A DNA stretch of 12,543 bases. It comes from Paraprevotella sp. (GTDB taxonomy: Bacteria; Bacteroidota; Bacteroidia; Bacteroidales; Bacteroidaceae). Position 1 is the first letter of the stretch, and each line of letters begins with the position of its first letter. Of the stretch, positions 6,985 to 12,543 are shown one piece after another. The translations under genes were made by a program, and so were the position numbers. The stretch covers positions 1 to 12,543 of the forward strand of contig JAFOXE010000202.1 in assembly GCA_017425765.1 (NCBI GenBank). Direction: 5' to 3'. The notes under the pieces are model-generated. The model made no database searches. It saw only the letters and a program-made list of their open reading frames with translations, and had not been told where the DNA came from.

Positions 6985-7011
6985 TGCATCGTGCATGGGG
7001 TGCACGATGCA
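6985..7011. repeat. Perfect 11-bp inverted repeat
   Basis: Arms TGCATCGTGCA (6985-6995) and TGCACGATGCA (7001-7011) around the 5-base loop TGGGG. It has no T-run on either side, so it does not look like an intrinsic terminator. It sits between the 23-bp palindrome array and the terminator at 7040-7077. Confidence 0.75.
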
Positions 7012-7039
7012 GGGCGGAGGAGCATCCCGCTGTGGGCAC

Positions 7040-7077
7040 AAAAAAAATCCCGCCTCATCGCAGCGATGGGGCGGGAT
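7040..7077 (-). terminator. Terminator of the secreted protein/peptide operon
   Basis: On the minus strand, a 14-bp GC-rich stem (arms 7064-7077 and 7047-7060, one wobble pair, loop 7061-7063) is followed by eight T residues (7040-7047 on the plus strand read as A). It lies 35 bases beyond the stop codon of the 55-residue peptide gene, as expected for the end of that transcript. Confidence 0.9.
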
Positions 7078-7111
7078 GCCTTATTACATTGTGTCTAGCG
7101 AATAGTTCGGT

Positions 7112-7279
7112 TTATTCGTCCCACACACTTTTGGGAGTGCGCCATGGGGTGTGTTGTTCTTTCACCAAAACATCTCCACCTTCGCCACCGATGTTAATGT
7201 CTACACTCGCGGCAAGCATGCCCTCAAATGTCAGAGCAATTACTTCGGCCTTTGGGGCTACATATATATTCTTCTTCAT
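7112..7279 (-). CDS. 55-residue peptide of unknown function
   Basis: A short open frame starting with ATG at 7279 and ending TAA at 7112. The product begins MKKNIYVAPKAEVIALTFEG, continues MLAASVDINIGGEGGDVL, and ends with a basic, proline- and tryptophan-containing tail (HTPWRTPKSVWDE). It starts 22 bases after the stop codon of the 1063-residue secreted protein and lies before that operon's terminator, so the two are co-transcribed. The codons look normal for the genome. There is no classical hydrophobic signal peptide, because charged residues interrupt the N-terminal half. The layout MKK-x-Y-xx-P-xxx-V followed by ML-A-S and a Gly/Asp-rich stretch resembles, in my recollection, short proteins seen in many copies in Prevotella and Bacteroides. 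Their function is not known to me. A leader-plus-core peptide is one possible reading; no maturation enzyme is visible in this window. Confidence 0.72.
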   Translation of the reverse strand: MKKNIYVAPKAEVIALTFEGMLAASVDINIGGEGGDVLVKEQHTPWRTPKSVWDE

Positions 7280-7301
7280 ATTCAATGTTTTTATACGGTT
7301 T

Positions 7302-10300
7302 TTACTTAACGATAAATACTTTGCCTTCTGACAAGTAAATGCCCTTTCCGGGTTTCATTACACGACGTCCGCTAAGGTCGTAGATGGCCTTGGGTTGAGC
7401 GTTGGTTTCGGCTTGGATATCTTCAATGCCGGTAACTTCGTCAAATGCAAATTGGAAACTCTTGATGTTGCTGCCTACTGTGGCCGGCATATAGGCCTTG
7501 AAGGCAGGAATAGATGTTCCGGTGAACAAACCTAAACATATTTCGCCGTCAATCTTCTGAAGTGTATAGTTGGTACGAGCCTCGCAATCGGTGGTGATAC
7601 CGGTACCCTTCAACAGATTGCTCTTGATGTCGTCAGCTTCGGCTGCGGTGTACTTAAAGTCATAAGTTTTGGCTGGTGCACTGATGATAACCGGTGTGCA
7701 AGCCGGGATGACATTGTCTACCGACACCAAAGTGGCTTTGGTTTGATCGTCCTTAGTGAAGGCTACAGTATAGGCGGTTACACCTTCTGGCACTTCGGTA
7801 GGATAGCCAAGGAATAGTGTCGACCATTCGGCTGCACCCACAGTTAGTTCGTGCGCAGGCATGGTGGATGGGTCGACCTCCTGGATAAACCATGAAGAAG
7901 AACCGGTAATCTCAGTGTTATTCCACGCAACTAATGCATTTTCATCGGCCTGCTTGTGTAACATGCCTCCTCCCTCTGGAATGATATGTACGTAATTGTG
8001 GTCTTTGTAGATGGGGGTTATTTGAACGGGTTTAGCTCCTGCTAGTTCGTAGGCCTTAACCTCGTTTTTACCCCAAGAATGTGTCGTATTAGTGGACAAG
8101 TAGGTGCCACGTTCGGCATTCTTCATGTAAAGTTTTCCGTTGTCGTCGTATTCAAATTGAATCAAGTGTTTCATCGTAACGGTGTTAGTCTGTTCCCAAT
8201 AGGTGAGACCTTTGTCGTCTATGTACGGATGAGATGGGGTTACACCGGAATAACCCTCGGTGTATATTACGGAGCGAGCATCCTGAAGATAGTAGTATTT
8301 GCCTTCTTGCGGAAGAATGGTTTCCAATGAGTTGAAAAAGGCTGCACGGGCGTTGTTCCAAGTGGTGAAGTCGCAAGGGGTGTTCAGCAAGTCGTTTAGT
8401 GTGGCAATAGCTGCATCAGTGGCTGTGGTTTTTTGGCTATAACCCACAGCATTGTTCCATGTAAATTCGGTCCAGAAGTCCACCATCAAATCTTCTACCG
8501 GAACAAAGGTTATAGCAGAACCAGCATCGCCATTTGGGGCTGAATGCCAAAATCCTAGTTTATTATGGATACCACCGTTGTTACTTAGATAGTTCTCATT
8601 GCCTTTGGTGCGCATACCGTAAGGAGCAGTATGGGTTGAACTGATGCATGAGCTGCCGTCGTTGTTTACTAGGTTCCAATAACTGATTGTGTTGGCGGGT
8701 GTTTCTGCCGTAATTTTGTTGGCAGCATCTCCTGTGCCATTTTTATAGGACATGGCCTTGTCTGGTGCATCGTAGGGGTGAAAGGTTACATAGAGTTTGC
8801 CATCCTCTTCCACTCCGTTGAAGAACCAATATTGTGTAGTGACTGCATAGGTCAAGGGCAATAATAGGATGTTCTTATCTTGATTGTTGTAGGTGTAATA
8901 CCATTCTGAACGTTGGTTTGTACGTCCACTCTTAATGGCATACCATTTCTTGTTGTCGGCAGAACTTAATTCCACAGGTAAGCCTTTCTCTATTGTCCAA
9001 ACTAATGCAGTAGCATCATTGCTTGCAGATAGTGTGGTGACACCCTCTGTGGTAGTGGCATCAATGAACTTGGCACAGTTGTAAGCGCTTCCTTGAGCAT
9101 TGGTATTGCGAATAGCATATTTGCCGGTGATGGGGTGCTTAAGGAATACTTGGCAATGCCATAGACCGGTATTGGCTGCATTGGTGGCAAAGGTGTTGGC
9201 TGTATATCCGTCTGAATTTTGGTCGTACCAACGAGAAACGGTGGTGCCGTTCATTGTCATGTAGTATGTACTGCTTGAGTATTGACCACCTTCGGTTACA
9301 CCTTCGGTAAGGTGGAACAAGTTTACGGGGGTTGTGGTCAGAGCCAAGGCTCCCTTTCCGTCAGTGAGCGGATTGCTTACCAGGTAGTGCTTGTTGCCAC
9401 TTTCGTCGGTATAGTAAATATTGTAGTAGCTGTCGGCAATTTCTGTGGGCTCGCCTACACACTCTGCCTCGGTAACACTAATGAATGAACCGCCATCGCA
9501 ACTAGCAGGTCCGTCGTCCCAATAAGAGATATTACCTAGATAGTCATGCATAAAGCCGGTGCCAGTTCCTGATTTGCGAAGAACAAACTGATTCTCGTAG
9601 AACTGATAAACACCATTGCTCTTTCCATAGGCCGGATAGATATCCCAAGTGCCACCGTCTGTGATGTCGCTATGTGAGGTTGCTGCAAGTGGCGTTCCGC
9701 TACCTACTGATGCGTTCCACACAGCTTTGCCGGTACCTGCAGTAATGTTGTAGATCTTGATGCGTCCGGCACCGTCTTGGGTGAAGGTAAACAAGTTAGA
9801 GTTGCCATTGGCTGCTCCGTAGTTGAAAGTGCTTGTTTCTGCATCGTAGTTGATAACTTTACTTTCGCGAATAGTCATTTTATAAGCCTTTCCGTCCTTT
9901 GCATATTCACCATCGGTCACGGTGGTGGGGGTGAAAGGAAGTTCAAATTCGCAATCCGCGGTGGTTACGGGAAAGATTTTATAACGTGAGTTACCGCCAA
10001 TGGATTTGCCCCAAAAGGTGAAAGAACCGTTGTCTCCATTCATGTATATACCGCCAGCTGTTTTGATAGCCCAGAAGCCCTCTTCTGCATTGTCAAGCTC
10101 AAATGTAAGGGTTTCTGCTTGACTATTTGTGGAATTGTAACCTCCTTCTCGTCCGGGATATTTGATGTAGTATTGGCTGTTTGCCGCTTGAATAGTTCCG
10201 GTAATTTTGCCTTCTTCTTTGGTTATGTTCAAGTTCCAAATGTAGGCAGCACTCTCAACCTTGTCTGTAAGATAATTTCCCGTAGAATAAATCTTGAGTT

Positions 10301-10493
10301 CACCGCTTTCTTCATACAAGTATTGTCCACGACCATTATTGTAGAGTAGGTATTTACCAGACACGAGGTCGTCAACAGACTTGATTGGGTCGCCTGCACT
10401 CTTAATGATGCTGAATTCTCTTGCGTTTGCTCCTCCCCATGGCAACAAGGTGCAGAGGAACAAAAGAGAAAGTAAAAGGGTAAATTTTTTCAT
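7302..10493 (-). CDS. Large secreted protein with probable type IX secretion C-terminal tail
   Basis: A 1063-residue protein with a clear signal peptide (MKKFTLLLSLLFLCTLLPWG, cut probably after ANA at 24). Most of it is beta-rich and built from recurring modules of aromatic and Gly/Asn-rich strands. Examples are GKYLLYNNGRGQYLYEESG (from about 46), YYNIYYTDESGNKHYLVSNP in the middle and GKYYYLQDARSVIYTEGYSG later; these are reminiscent of ricin-like or lectin-like folds. One stretch (FTTWNNARAAFFNSLETILP) is helical. Near the end is a module typical of Bacteroidota surface proteins (AAEWSTLFLGYPTEVPEGV then PACTPVIIS). The last 43 residues (1021-1063) contain TGIEDI, IYDLSGRRV and KGIYLSEGKVFIVK, which resembles a short type IX sorting tail. 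No catalytic motif was recognised. It is probably a surface binding or adhesion protein; this is an inference. It is followed by the 55-residue peptide gene. Confidence 0.8.
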   Translation of the reverse strand: MKKFTLLLSLLFLCTLLPWGGANAREFSIIKSAGDPIKSVDDLVSGKYLLYNNGRGQYLYEESGELKIYSTGNYLTDKVESAAYIWNLNITKEEGKITGTIQAANSQYYIKYPGREGGYNSTNSQAETLTFELDNAEEGFWAIKTAGGIYMNGDNGSFTFWGKSIGGNSRYKIFPVTTADCEFELPFTPTTVTDGEYAKDGKAYKMTIRESKVINYDAETSTFNYGAANGNSNLFTFTQDGAGRIKIYNITAGTGKAVWNASVGSGTPLAATSHSDITDGGTWDIYPAYGKSNGVYQFYENQFVLRKSGTGTGFMHDYLGNISYWDDGPASCDGGSFISVTEAECVGEPTEIADSYYNIYYTDESGNKHYLVSNPLTDGKGALALTTTPVNLFHLTEGVTEGGQYSSSTYYMTMNGTTVSRWYDQNSDGYTANTFATNAANTGLWHCQVFLKHPITGKYAIRNTNAQGSAYNCAKFIDATTTEGVTTLSASNDATALVWTIEKGLPVELSSADNKKWYAIKSGRTNQRSEWYYTYNNQDKNILLLPLTYAVTTQYWFFNGVEEDGKLYVTFHPYDAPDKAMSYKNGTGDAANKITAETPANTISYWNLVNNDGSSCISSTHTAPYGMRTKGNENYLSNNGGIHNKLGFWHSAPNGDAGSAITFVPVEDLMVDFWTEFTWNNAVGYSQKTTATDAAIATLNDLLNTPCDFTTWNNARAAFFNSLETILPQEGKYYYLQDARSVIYTEGYSGVTPSHPYIDDKGLTYWEQTNTVTMKHLIQFEYDDNGKLYMKNAERGTYLSTNTTHSWGKNEVKAYELAGAKPVQITPIYKDHNYVHIIPEGGGMLHKQADENALVAWNNTEITGSSSWFIQEVDPSTMPAHELTVGAAEWSTLFLGYPTEVPEGVTAYTVAFTKDDQTKATLVSVDNVIPACTPVIISAPAKTYDFKYTAAEADDIKSNLLKGTGITTDCEARTNYTLQKIDGEICLGLFTGTSIPAFKAYMPATVGSNIKSFQFAFDEVTGIEDIQAETNAQPKAIYDLSGRRVMKPGKGIYLSEGKVFIVK

Positions 10494-10568
10494 CTGCTTT
10501 TGAGATTAAAAGATTATTTAATTATGTATTATTTGTTTCGTTCTTTTATTTGTACACATTTCGGGGTG

Positions 10569-10600
10569 CAAAGGTACGAAAGATGTAGATGTGTGCCAAG
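10569..10600 (-). promoter_or_regulatory. Promoter of the secreted protein/peptide operon
   Basis: On the minus strand, CTTG (10597-10600), 20 bases, then TACCTTTG (10569-10576). The -7 box is a full match to the Bacteroidota consensus and the -33 box is one base off. It gives an A/T-rich leader of about 70 bases before the ATG at 10493. Confidence 0.75.
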
Positions 10601-10676
10601 AAAAATCGTGATTTTCTCGCGTGTAAATAGTGTTAAAAAAGAATGAGCGTCAACAAGATAGCGTGTTTTCGCGCAC

Positions 10677-10717
10677 AAAAACAAGCCGCACACTCGAATA
10701 AGGAGTGTGCGGCTTGT
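10677..10717 (-). terminator. Terminator of the CHR transporter operon
   Basis: Perfect 15-bp arms (10681-10695 and 10703-10717), loop GAATAAG. Read on the minus strand, the stem is followed by TTTTTG. It lies 30 bases past the stop codon of the second transporter gene. Confidence 0.9.
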
Positions 10718-10747
10718 AGAATAAGGAACGGGGTGAAACCGAAGGGT

Positions 10748-11329
10748 CTAAAACAAGAGCCAGCCGGCGGCACCGCATGCCACAATAAGGGCTATGGGGT
10801 TGATGCGATAGCAGTAGCTGCCCACAAAAGCCACGCCAAAAAGAAAGCAGCTGATGTAGAATTGCCACGGTTGCGAGGGGGTGGCAAAGTTCTCACGAGT
10901 GAGTAGCATGAAGGCTGCGGCCATCAACAGGCCTACCACCGCCGGGCGAAGGCCCGTAAACACCTGCTCCACAATGGGATGGTTCTTGTGGCGCAACAGA
11001 AATTTGCTGAGCAGCCACATCAAAAGGAATGAGGGAAGCACCACGGCAAGGGTGGCCGTAAAACTGCCCACCACACCCCAAGCGTGTCCGTATCCGGCCG
11101 TTACCATAGAGGTGTAGCCCACGTAGGTGGCCGAGTTGATGCCGATGGGGCCGGGCGTCATCTGACTAATGGCTACAATGTCGGTGAACTGCCCCGAAGT
11201 GAGCCAGCCATAGCGTGTCACCACATCGGCCTGTATCATCGAAAGCATGGCATAACCGCCTCCAAAACCAAACATGCCGATTTTGAAGAAGGTGATAAAA
11301 AGCTGAACTAAAAGACTGAAGAGGGTCAT
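10748..11329 (-). CDS. Chromate transporter family subunit (short CHR), second of a pair
   Basis: A 193-residue membrane protein of the CHR (ChrA-like) family in its short, single-domain form. Family hallmarks are FKIGMFGFGGGYAMLSMIQADVV (about 16-38), FTDIVAISQMTPGPIGINSATYVG (about 48-71) and FTGLRPAVVGLLMAAAFML (about 124-142). Long hydrophobic stretches at about 81-107, 127-142 and 155-192 fit five to six membrane helices. Short CHR proteins are usually encoded in pairs that form an antiparallel heterodimer, and the partner gene is 11 bases upstream. Some members expel chromate; many have unknown substrates. There is no chromate-resistance gene nearby, so the substrate here is uncertain. 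Confidence 0.88.
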   Translation of the reverse strand: MTLFSLLVQLFITFFKIGMFGFGGGYAMLSMIQADVVTRYGWLTSGQFTDIVAISQMTPGPIGINSATYVGYTSMVTAGYGHAWGVVGSFTATLAVVLPSFLLMWLLSKFLLRHKNHPIVEQVFTGLRPAVVGLLMAAAFMLLTRENFATPSQPWQFYISCFLFGVAFVGSYCYRINPIALIVACGAAGWLLF

Positions 11330-11340
11330 GAGTGGGGTGT

Positions 11341-11886
11341 TTATTCGTCGGTGGGTTCAATAAAACGACCGTAGAAGTAGCCTCCGGCTCCGGCCGCCAA
11401 AATGACATAAATAGGGGATAGGCCAAACAGGGCAATGAGCAGCGCACAGCAAATGGGAATCCATATCGTGGTGCGGGTGATGCGGGCTGTTCGGGCCATC
11501 TTGAACACAGGAACGGCAATGAGGGCTACAACGGCCGGGCGGATGCCCTTGAACACACTTTGCACCCATGCAATGTGCTGAAACTGACTGAAGAACAAGG
11601 CAATGACCAAGATGATTAGAAACGAGGGGAGAATGGTGCCGAGGGCACAAACCACACTGCCTCGGGTGCCCAATAGGCGCTGGCCGATGAAGATGCTCAG
11701 ATTGACGGCAAAAACACCGGGAGCACTCTGTGCAATGGCCACGAGATCGAGAAATTCTTCTTTCTTAACCCAGTGTTTGCGTTCCACCACGTCGGCCTCG
11801 ATAAGGGGTATCATGGCATAGCCTCCGCCAATGGTGAAAAGGCCGATGCGAAAAAAAGTGCGAAAACAATCAAAATACGGGTTCAT
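11341..11886 (-). CDS. Chromate transporter family subunit (short CHR), first of a pair
   Basis: A 181-residue partner of the following gene. It carries the same motif order: FRIGLFTIGGGYAMIPLIEADVV (about 12-34), FLDLVAIAQSAPGVFAVNLSIFIG (about 44-67) and FKGIRPAVVALIAVPVF (about 112-128). Where the second subunit has MTPGPIGINS, this one has SAPGVFAVNL, the usual asymmetry between paired short CHR proteins as I recall. The open frame extends nine codons upstream to a TTG, but that TTG is the end of the -7 promoter box (11911-11918). The ATG at 11886 (start MNPYFDCFRTFFRIG) is therefore the real start, giving a leader of about 20 bases. Co-transcribed with the second subunit. Confidence 0.88.
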   Translation of the reverse strand: MNPYFDCFRTFFRIGLFTIGGGYAMIPLIEADVVERKHWVKKEEFLDLVAIAQSAPGVFAVNLSIFIGQRLLGTRGSVVCALGTILPSFLIILVIALFFSQFQHIAWVQSVFKGIRPAVVALIAVPVFKMARTARITRTTIWIPICCALLIALFGLSPIYVILAAGAGGYFYGRFIEPTDE

Positions 11887-11910
11887 CGTGGGTGCGTTGA
11901 GATTCGAATG

Positions 11911-11942
11911 CAAAGGTAATCAGTTTTTGGCAACCATACAAG
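11911..11942 (-). promoter_or_regulatory. Promoter of the CHR transporter pair
   Basis: On the minus strand, CTTG (11939-11942), 20 bases, then TACCTTTG (11911-11918). This is a full -7 match with one mismatch at -33. The -33 box directly abuts the hairpin at 11943-11978. Confidence 0.75.
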
Positions 11943-11981
11943 AAGCCGCCCACTACCGAGAACGGAAATGAGCGGCTTTTT
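11943..11981. terminator. Terminator candidate downstream of the purL fragment
   Basis: Arms AAGCCGC (11943-11949) and GCGGCTT (11972-11978) enclose a second small stem CCG-AGAA-CGG. On the plus strand a TTTTT run follows; on the minus strand the tail is CTTGT, weaker. The purL-like gene ends at 12027 on the minus strand, so it probably serves that gene despite the poorer tail. Confidence 0.6.
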
Positions 11982-12026
11982 GAGATAATCTTTCCTTATA
12001 TATATAATAAGGTATAGGGGGCGTGA

Positions 12027-12437
12027 TTATTTGACGCGGTTTTGCTCCACCCACTTGCGGGCGTTGACAAAGGCTTCGGCCCATGGAGTAACCTCGTCGG
12101 CACGGCGCTCGGCCGGATAGAAGGCGTTCTGCCAGGGGAAGATGGCACGCTCCAAGTGAGGCATCATGGCCAAATGACGGCCGTCGGCACTACAGATTCC
12201 GGCCACGCTATAGTCGGAGCCGTTGGGGTTGCCGGGATAAGCATCGTAGTTGTACTTGGCAATGATGTTGTACTCTTCTTCCGGATAGGGCAAAGAGAAC
12301 TTGCCTTCGCCATGAGCCACCCAGATGCCCAAACGGTCGCCACTCAACGAGCCAAACATTACGCTGCGGTTGGTGGGGATGGTTACGCCCACAAACTCGG
12401 ATTCAAACTTGTGCGAGTTGTTGTGAAGTTCTGCGGC
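12027..12437 (-). pseudogene. purL: C-terminal end of phosphoribosylformylglycinamidine synthase (purL fragment)
   Basis: The 136 codons ending at 12027 match the last part of the glutaminase domain of large, single-chain PurL, which makes FGAM from FGAR, glutamine and ATP in purine synthesis. Recognisable pieces are LHNNSHKFESEFVGVTIP, NRSVMFGSLSGDRLGIWVAH, GEGKFSLPYPEEEYN, NPNGSDYSVAGICSADGRHL and MMPHLERAIFPWQNAFYP. The H and E of PHLER are the His and Glu of the amidotransferase triad. The catalytic cysteine should lie further upstream, but the frame meets a TGA at 12438-12440 and other stops beyond it. The upstream sequence instead reads as pyrI in another frame. The full gene is about 1230 codons, so this is a remnant without its nucleophile, unless the junction is an assembly error. 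The coding part itself is undamaged. Confidence 0.85.
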
Positions 12438-12543
12438 TCACTGCGTTTTTGATGATGGCAACAGTGCAGTCGAGCTTGTCAAGGCCGAGAAACTTGTAGA
12501 TCTCCATAGCCTGACCTGCCTTGATATGGTCTATAACAAGACC
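12403..12543 (-). pseudogene. pyrI: Aspartate carbamoyltransferase regulatory chain, N-terminal part, truncated (pyrI fragment)
   Basis: Reading in from the right edge on the minus strand, the frame gives GLVIDHIKAGQAMEIYKFLG, then LDKLDCTVAIIKNAVS. This is the N-terminal allosteric domain of PyrI (G-x-VIDHI, then a helix ending LGL, then a strand leading to the family's KKD-type motif), the nucleotide-binding subunit of ATCase in pyrimidine synthesis. The expected continuation (a GKKDIIKIE-like strand and the four-cysteine zinc domain) is missing. After AVS the frame reads RRTSQQLAQV and stops at 12403-12405, inside sequence that codes for PurL in another frame. The family match rests on a short stretch and on memory, so it is less sure than the purL call. 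The start lies beyond the window. Confidence 0.68.

Larger units (their letters stand above)
6780..7111. other. Gene-free stretch upstream of the sialidase
   Basis: About 330 bases with no convincing gene on either strand. From the sialidase side it holds the sialidase leader and promoter (6806-6837), a 13-bp palindrome GCACATCATGTGC (6858-6870), four 14-bp palindromes at a 23-bp period (6888-6970), a perfect 11-bp hairpin (6985-7011) and the terminator of the next operon (7040-7077). The open frames that cross it are GT-rich and carry no recognisable motif. Confidence 0.75.

Noticed and set aside
6783..7331. Open frame crossing the repeat array and peptide gene
   Set aside because: Its sequence is dictated by GT-rich repeats and a terminator, has no family resemblance and runs antisense to the peptide gene.
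11887..11913. Upstream TTG start for the first CHR gene
   Set aside because: The TTG is part of the -7 promoter box, so it would lie before the transcription start.
12403..12440. A simple frameshift in purL explaining the broken frame
   Set aside because: None of the three minus-strand frames upstream of the break reads as PurL; one reads as PyrI, so a single indel does not explain it.

Overview
The window looks like chromosomal DNA of a Bacteroidales bacterium, most likely Prevotella-like. Three things point there. Promoters match the Bacteroidota consensus (TTTG, 19-20 bases, TAnnTTTG). The gene order around rplY, nusB, yajC and coaE is, from memory, that of Prevotella and Bacteroides. A large secreted protein ends in the short 'YDLSGRRV...KGIY...' tail common in Prevotella.

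Layout. Positions 1-1831 (minus strand) hold a gene for a PUR/DUF3276 nucleic-acid-binding protein, then rplY (ribosomal protein L25/Ctc), pth (peptidyl-tRNA hydrolase) and the start of an S4-domain protein cut by the window edge. Positions 1980-4870 (plus strand) hold a tight run: nusB, yajC, a YbbR-domain membrane protein and coaE. A DUF5606 gene with its own promoter follows (4962-5402). This half is housekeeping: translation quality control, antitermination, Sec export and CoA synthesis.

From 5402 to 10680 the window is accessory and surface-directed. A GH33 sialidase with a signal peptide (minus) converges on the DUF5606 gene across a shared bidirectional terminator. Upstream of the sialidase is a gene-free stretch of about 330 bases. 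It holds four 14-bp palindromes at an exact 23-bp period, an 11-bp perfect hairpin and a terminator. Beyond it lies an operon of a 1063-residue secreted protein with a probable type IX secretion tail, followed 22 bases later by a 55-residue peptide gene that is easy to miss. The sialidase and the secreted protein probably both act on host or diet glycans at the cell surface, but only the sialidase activity is supported by recognisable catalytic motifs.

From 10748 to 11886 is a pair of short chromate-family (CHR) transporter genes with their own promoter and terminator. From 12027 to the right edge the sequence is odd. The last 136 codons of purL (FGAM synthase) run into a different gene, which reads as the N-terminal part of pyrI (aspartate carbamoyltransferase regulatory chain). 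The reading frame breaks at about 12438. This is either a real rearrangement leaving two gene fragments or an assembly chimera.

The best candidates for something undescribed are the peptide/secreted-protein pair and the 23-bp palindrome array. No complete new defence or biosynthetic system is visible.
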